Positions 59,701-64,000 of a DNA stretch of 64,000 bases are shown here, piece by piece (the stretch's first letter is position 1; each line of letters opens with the position of its first letter). The stretch comes from Rhynchonema sp. JSB1_4 (Eukaryota; Nematoda; Chromadorea; Monhysterida; Xyalidae), in assembly GCA_030248065.1 (NCBI GenBank), contig JASAMV010002590.1, forward strand, positions 1 through 64,000. Reading direction: 5' to 3'. The notes beneath the pieces were generated by a model. The model did not search any database. It was not told the origin of the DNA and saw only the letters and a program-made list of their open reading frames with translations. A program made the translations under genes and the position numbers.

Positions 59701-62700
59701 ATTTGGAACTATAAACTACGGTTTTGGCACCTATTGTGTAACTGACGGGCCAAGACAGCCTAGAACAAACTTTTTGTGCTGACTCGGGCTGGTTCAGCAA
59801 TATGCTGCTTATCTGTTTTTTGTAATAGCACAAAAGGATGAGCTGGCGCGTCGTAGATCAGGTCAAAGTAAATCTTTTGCACATGAAGCTCGTGAAACCA
59901 ACAGCGGATAATCGAAAATTCGCGAAAACCGACTCTTGTTTGTTATCAACAAAGACATGCAAAAAGCGCATCAATCAGCCAATCAACAACACCCCTCCCC
60001 AACCGTCACCTGCATAATGCCCCAGCTGTGATTGGCCCGTTTCACATGGTTCTCCTTCATGTGCACGTCTTCCTGCAGCCAGTAGACCATGTCCATCACT
60101 GGGTCGTATTGTAGTGAATGCGCACCGATTGTGTCGTGACGCGACGACATCGATAATGTCACCTGTGTGCAATTGATGGGATGGTGGTGCAGCACTGATG
60201 ATGACCTGGTGCACCCCGTAGCCCGTGGTGGTGTAGAAATGAACTGAAGCGTATGGAGTCTAGCGTGACGATTCTCACGAGTAGTCTCCAATAGGAAACA
60301 AGCAAGTAACAGCAACTCCTACCAAGCTTTGTGCGTAAATTTTGACTGCAGACAATGGCAGTCAGAAACTGGCAAGCATAACCACTTTTATGATTTACAG
60401 TTGTGGTGGAACATTAGCAAACAGTTTAGCTCAATTTGAGTCCATAAAAATGACCAATTTGAAAATATTGTAACCCATGATCAAACCTCCGGTTCATCGG
60501 CCCGGATCGGTTGTGTCCCTCCCGGATTCAATGTGATCGGTGAAACATCATTCAATTTCCACCGTATCAAATCGACGCCATCCGATACGATCGCAAATGC
60601 TTTCGGCGCTGCAAAAGAGTAAAAAGTTACATCGAATCTTGGCAGTTTTCATCACTCGTTTTTTAGTGTTTGACCGTGAGCAGAAGAAACCGGACCAACT
60701 TGATTGAAAATGGCTAGATTATTGGCTGGTTGACGTTTCACCAGCACAGCACAGAAGAAAATTATGAATTTGTGCTTATAAAATAGAGGCACGTTGTTCT
60801 GGCCAGGCATAACGAAATTAGTCCCGCGCGTGCATCAGTCCCTTCATGGCAAGTCCGTCCAATACACAATCAATGAAACATCAGCCAGCCAGCCAGTGCA
60901 CTCACGTCGACAGAATTGATCGTGCATCACGTAATGCGTGGGACAGGCACATCGACGTCGCGATTGACTCGTGAATCGAGCGAAACAAAACGCCGCACAA
61001 CCGCCGTTCCGTTGATGGCACGCGTTCCAACCTGTATGAAACATCAGTGGGTTTTGGGTTTAGCGTACTGAACTAGTGTCCGTTTCGGTCTTGCGGTGGT
61101 GGCGCACACGAGAAAAGGACCGAGATTCAGAAATGTTTCGTCGAAAACATAAAGAAGCGTCAAATAGTGGACAGAACCGATGCATGGTACGTTGCATACT
61201 ACAGTTCACACAAATATAAAGTGCCGATATCGATCGAAGACAAATGCAGTCAGTCACACCCATCACCCAGCAAGCAGTGGTTGAGGCTGACGGGTGTGAG
61301 GTATTATGCATTGCGACATTTGTTCGAGAGGTGAAAGTGGCCTGAAGGTACGGTTTCCGCGCAGCTGGAGGAACGAGTGGAGGAACGATCGCCAAGAGCC
61401 ACCGGCAAGAGCTTGGCTCAAACTGGGTTGGATTAAAAATAGTAAAAATATTTTATAACAAAATGTGGTTATCGGTGGAAAAGTTCCATTCAGTGTGCCA
61501 CAAAATATTACTAATAACTGCGATGTTAGGCATCTCAGATTGAAAAAATGTTTCATCGAGATCGCAAAAGAGACGCCGTTGTCGTAAATAGTGGTTGCTG
61601 ACTTGCGCAAAAAAAACAACCAAATCTAGTAAAAAAATATAAAAATTCAGCCACCACCACTGCTTGTCCTAGTGCATAAAAATGTGCGTGAATGAATTTC
61701 TTGCCCAAAACGAAACAAAAAGTTGACCCAAAACCCACCGATCTGCTTATTCTCATCGACCACCACCAAGCCCAAAACGCCATCCAACTGCGTGTGCAAC
61801 ACTGTTTCTTGTGTCGGATTGTCGATCGAACATGATTTGATGGCCGATTCTGTCAAATCAGCCCAGTAGAGACTGTTGTTGAAGTAGGCCATCGAGTAGG
61901 GACGAATATTGGATGCAACCACACGCAGGGAACCACCTGGAAACGGGTGTGATGACCGTTTTCAAGTTCAGAGATATTTGTCAATATTTTGAGGCTTCAT
62001 AACATGTCAGCTAACGCGCTGGTTATCAGCGCAGCGGTCAGAATGACAAACTGGGAAATCGGTCGCGGCTGGGTGACGAGTGTTTTTGGAAGTCGCAAAT
62101 GCGGCGGGAATCTGATGTTACACATGAAGTGCATACGCGGTCAACAGTACACGGACATTGTTCTGCTGCCGTTTGAAACGTCAAGCAGAAATATTTCCGA
62201 AATCACGCTTCTTCACAGATGTAAGTCAAGCATTGTGCGTGTCGTTATGCGCATTCGGTGTGACATCACAATGCAGCCCCATGCGGTGGTAGCTAATGGG
62301 TGCCCATCATCACAAACAAAGTCATGGGGTACTCCATACGGAGAACCAATTGCGCGCGATCAAAGCAAAAGTTCGCCCGTTTCTACAAATAGGGAGTTTC
62401 ACAGACCAGACCAGGTCATCCATCATCACTATCACTGCAAGGAATACACGAAGATAAAGTATTGAAATGCAGATTTCTTCGTCTCAAACACACCATTAAC
62501 ATCAGCCGACATAATCTGCCCGCGCTCCAGCCTTGACCAATACACCCGATTAGCCTGAATGTCCAAGGCGAGTGCGTTGACACGTCCGGTCTCAGGCATG
62601 AACGTCAGACGATTCGAGCCGTCAACATCTACCCGTTCCAGACGGCCACCACTCGTGTGCACATCCGACCAGAATAGATAGCTGCAGATGGAATGGAAGA

Positions 62701-64000
62701 GAAAATTGAACAGAATACAATCGAAGAGATAACTGGACTGTTTTGGAGAGAAAATCAGTCAAGCTTCACAGCGAATCCACCCATATAGTGTCACCGTTTC
62801 GACCACACCAGCATGTGATCAGGATTACGGCATGCTTACTGAAGCCTAAAAAATGCATACGCAGTTACATCTAGCAAAAATTTTTCATCCCGTTATAAAT
62901 GAGGGGCGCTGACACAGTACCAAAGCGTCGAAGCCGAAGCCGTAGAAGCAGACGCAGTCCACACGGAACAAAAAAAAACAAAAAATATCAACAAGTTGGG
63001 CTGAGCACTGTCTGCACAAAAAAAATCGTAGCGTACAACGTTACAACAGGAACACCCATCGTTCCTGATGTTTCACTTCATCAATAAAAAGCCCCTATTC
63101 AGCCTCACCCCTTCAACGGATGTATAACCAATTGTCGCGGGTTGCAATTCTGCCAAACAACAATGCGACGATAGATGGCTGATTGACCCATCCCACCACC
63201 GTCACCATTGTTGTCGATTTGTTGATGCACATGAGCGACTTCGATCCGACGCAAACGCGAATCCGACCAATAGAGATTGTGACTGAGCCAATCGATTGAC
63301 AGGCCGTCCACTTGACCGATGCCCGTGTCAATGAGTACGCGCGCATGCGAACCATTGAGGTGGGAACGAGAGATGTAGCCTGATATAATGTGAAACAATA
63401 TGTGAATGAAACGGCATGAATCACGAATCACAGAACACAATCTCTGTGTAAAGAAAGTCTGAAAGCGACCACTATCAACACTTAAAAAAAATTCAAAGGT
63501 TGATCCAAAAACATGTCATTTTTCACAACAGCTAAGTGACGTCACTAATTTCGACCACCAGGATAATGAATAAACACTTTCATGCTGGTTGGATCCACAA
63601 ATTTCGAAATCAACCTTGCAAAATGTTGCGCGCACAAGACAAGACTGCACAGAGCCAACGTCACGCTTAATAATCCACACAATCAGCCCACAATTTCAAT
63701 CCAACTCAACCATCATGCATGACTAACCATTAGCGCCCTGACCACCGCCACTCTTATTATCATCGATCGATGCCCAATACAACGCCTGTTGCGCATAATG
63801 GTAGTCAACGACGGTGGGCTGCCACGCATCGTCCACATGCACATTATCGATCGATGACGTCATCGTCGATATGGACGCATGACGTAGATCGTGCGCATTC
63901 GATTGCGACAGCAACAGATAGGCACTCGGTTTCGTGCATGTATGGTGGTCGACGGTGGATAGTTCCCAGTTGATCGGACACACACATGTCGGGCCGGTGG
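47781..64000 (-). CDS. LRP6: LRP5/6 (arrow) Wnt co-receptor, C-terminal part
   Basis: Eighteen exons, open at the window edge: 64000-63728, 63379-63109, 62681-62494, 61936-61739, 61031-60906, 60608-60487, 60162-60010, 59676-59438, 58120-57976, 57443-57295, 54988-54841, 53435-53289, 52683-52582, 50925-50741, 50310-50237, 49689-49415, 48726-48613 and 48383-47781. Phases agree and give 1169 residues. Order: end of an EGF repeat; a YWTD propeller (NLYWSDSRLRR, YLFWSD, SLYWADLTES); EGF (CHQRNGGCAAFCF); a degenerate propeller (MVYWLQED, LLFYVD, VWSEVGG); EGF; three LDL-A repeats (CDDGSDE, CVDGSDE, CADNSDE); a membrane segment (LTIIFGSIIMLAFCLCLIF); and a cytoplasmic tail. Three LDL-A repeats before the membrane segment mark LRP5/6. 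The tail ends EEYENPPPSPVMSSHTSDS. The junction at 50237 is the least certain. The ortholog/paralog symbol is approximate. Confidence 0.93.
49265..49389. mobile_element. GTCGTCAAA-family MITE (copy 3)
   Basis: Starts GGGCTAATGGTCTTGTCG and ends ATAAGCC, with ATGAGCGCGA in the centre. It lies in the LRP5/6 intron after exon 49689-49415. Confidence 0.75.
51598..51658. repeat. Short hairpin, ACCAGCGTAAAAG family (copy 3)
   Basis: TTCGACCAGCGTAAAAGTTG and mirrored AACTTTCACGCTGGTCGAA around a loop of about 20 bases. In an LRP5/6 intron. Confidence 0.8.
51751..52175. mobile_element. hAT-type MITE, CAGTGCTGTGGC family (copy 2)
   Basis: Perfect 8-bp duplication GCCCCCAG (51743-51750, 52176-52183). 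The interior is the reverse complement of 37527-37968, including the long C/G runs. The right end is shortened (CCCCAGCACTG). In an LRP5/6 intron. Confidence 0.93.
53455..53857. mobile_element. CTCTCTGACAAAAGC palindromic element
   Basis: Ends GGCCGCTCTCTGACAAAAGC and its mirror. The interior repeats GCAAAAAGCAAAAAG and complements in alternating orientation. It ends about 20 bp from the 3' splice site of exon 53435-53289. Confidence 0.8.
53866..54108. repeat. 243-bp near-perfect palindrome with inner hairpin
   Basis: AAGCTGGAGTTATACTTGTCC at the left is mirrored at the right end; arms of about 100 bp follow. In the centre (53955-54026) lies the ACCAGCGTAAAAGTTG hairpin in full. In the LRP5/6 intron 54840-53436. 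Confidence 0.9.
54385..54820. mobile_element. hAT-type MITE, TATACTG family (copy 1)
   Basis: Ends TATACTGGCAGGCGG and mirrored AAAGAACCG-side end TGACAGTATA. Perfect 8-bp duplication ACCCCAAC (54377-54384, 54821-54828). It starts about 20 bp inside the intron. Copy 2 at 58941 is inverted. Confidence 0.92.
55084..56236. mobile_element. hAT-type element, TAGGG family (copy 2), interrupted
   Basis: Ends TAGGGTTAGAGGTCGG and mirrored CTCTCTAACCCCA. Perfect 8-bp duplication CTGTCAAG (55076-55083, 56237-56244). Homologous to 14064-14400 on both sides of a 678-bp insertion (55365-56042). Confidence 0.93.
55365..56042. mobile_element. Nested hAT-type insertion
   Basis: Inserted in the TAGGG element with perfect 8-bp duplication ATTCTGCG (55357-55364, 56043-56050). 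Ends contain CTGTAC and CCCTCGGCC in mirrored form. The copy at 14064-14400 shows the uninterrupted site. Confidence 0.88.
56609..56939. mobile_element. hAT-type MITE, AGTTGCA end
   Basis: Left end TTACAGTTGCAA, right end mirrored TTGCAACTAT's complement (CTGCAACTAT). Perfect 8-bp duplication ACCTTATA (56601-56608, 56940-56947). In an LRP5/6 intron. Confidence 0.85.
57030..57250. mobile_element. Near-perfect palindrome, CGAAACGGTGTAAAG family (copy 2)
   Basis: Left CGAAACGGTGTAAAGCTCAG is mirrored at 57195-57242, centred near 57140. Both sides of the centre carry TGAAACAT or ATGTTTCA. In an LRP5/6 intron. Confidence 0.88.
58941..59394. mobile_element. hAT-type MITE, TATACTG family (copy 2)
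   Basis: Perfect 8-bp duplication CACCAGCA (58933-58940, 59395-59402). Interior is the reverse complement of 54385-54820. In the LRP5/6 intron 59437-58121. Confidence 0.92.

Overview
The window is nuclear DNA from an invertebrate animal. The genes are animal-type: mitochondrial thioredoxin, ethanolamine-phosphate cytidylyltransferase, the DEAH helicase DHX35, the SPOUT1 methyltransferase, cathepsin D and an LRP5/6 (arrow) Wnt co-receptor. They are split by about 69 spliceosomal introns, from roughly 75 bp to several kb. Every intron I could place has GT..AG ends and a consistent reading phase. The phylum cannot be fixed from the sequence. A small ecdysozoan or other micro-invertebrate is a guess, not a result. 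No bacterial, organellar or viral genes were seen. Layout: 1-7979 is a giant inverted repeat with two ~2.7 kb arms that differ from each other by scattered changes. The arms enclose a 2.6 kb loop that is almost devoid of G on the + strand. Each arm carries a degenerate copy of a small two-exon gene. 7980-11132 is repeat-rich and holds an inverted pair of 49-codon exon-like blocks. 11133-13395 (+ strand) has two lineage-specific secreted-protein genes. From 13904 to the right edge all recognised genes are on the - strand: TXN2 (13904-17902), PCYT2 (19072-26988), DHX35 (27504-35796), SPOUT1 (36015-38909), cathepsin D (40905-47009) and LRP5/6 (47781 to beyond 64000, C-terminal 1169 residues). Exon models were built by hand from splice signals, reading phase and family similarity. 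The predicted lengths (162, 389, 712, 391 and 399 residues) match the known families. The genes do not form one pathway. PCYT2 makes CDP-ethanolamine, TXN2 keeps mitochondrial thiols reduced, SPOUT1 and DHX35 act on RNA, cathepsin D is a lysosomal protease and LRP5/6 is a Wnt receptor. SPOUT1 and DHX35 are only 218 bp apart, and the DHX35 start codon directly follows a 3' splice-site sequence, which suggests a compact, possibly co-transcribed pair. Most long introns are filled by non-autonomous DNA transposons. Many have perfect 8-bp target duplications (hAT type), some are nested, and several families recur in introns of different genes. Across all 64 kb the word TGAAACAT/ATGTTTCA, often extended to TGATGTTTCA, occurs about 60 times against 2-3 expected. 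Its role is unknown, and it is the strongest candidate here for an undescribed genome-wide signal.
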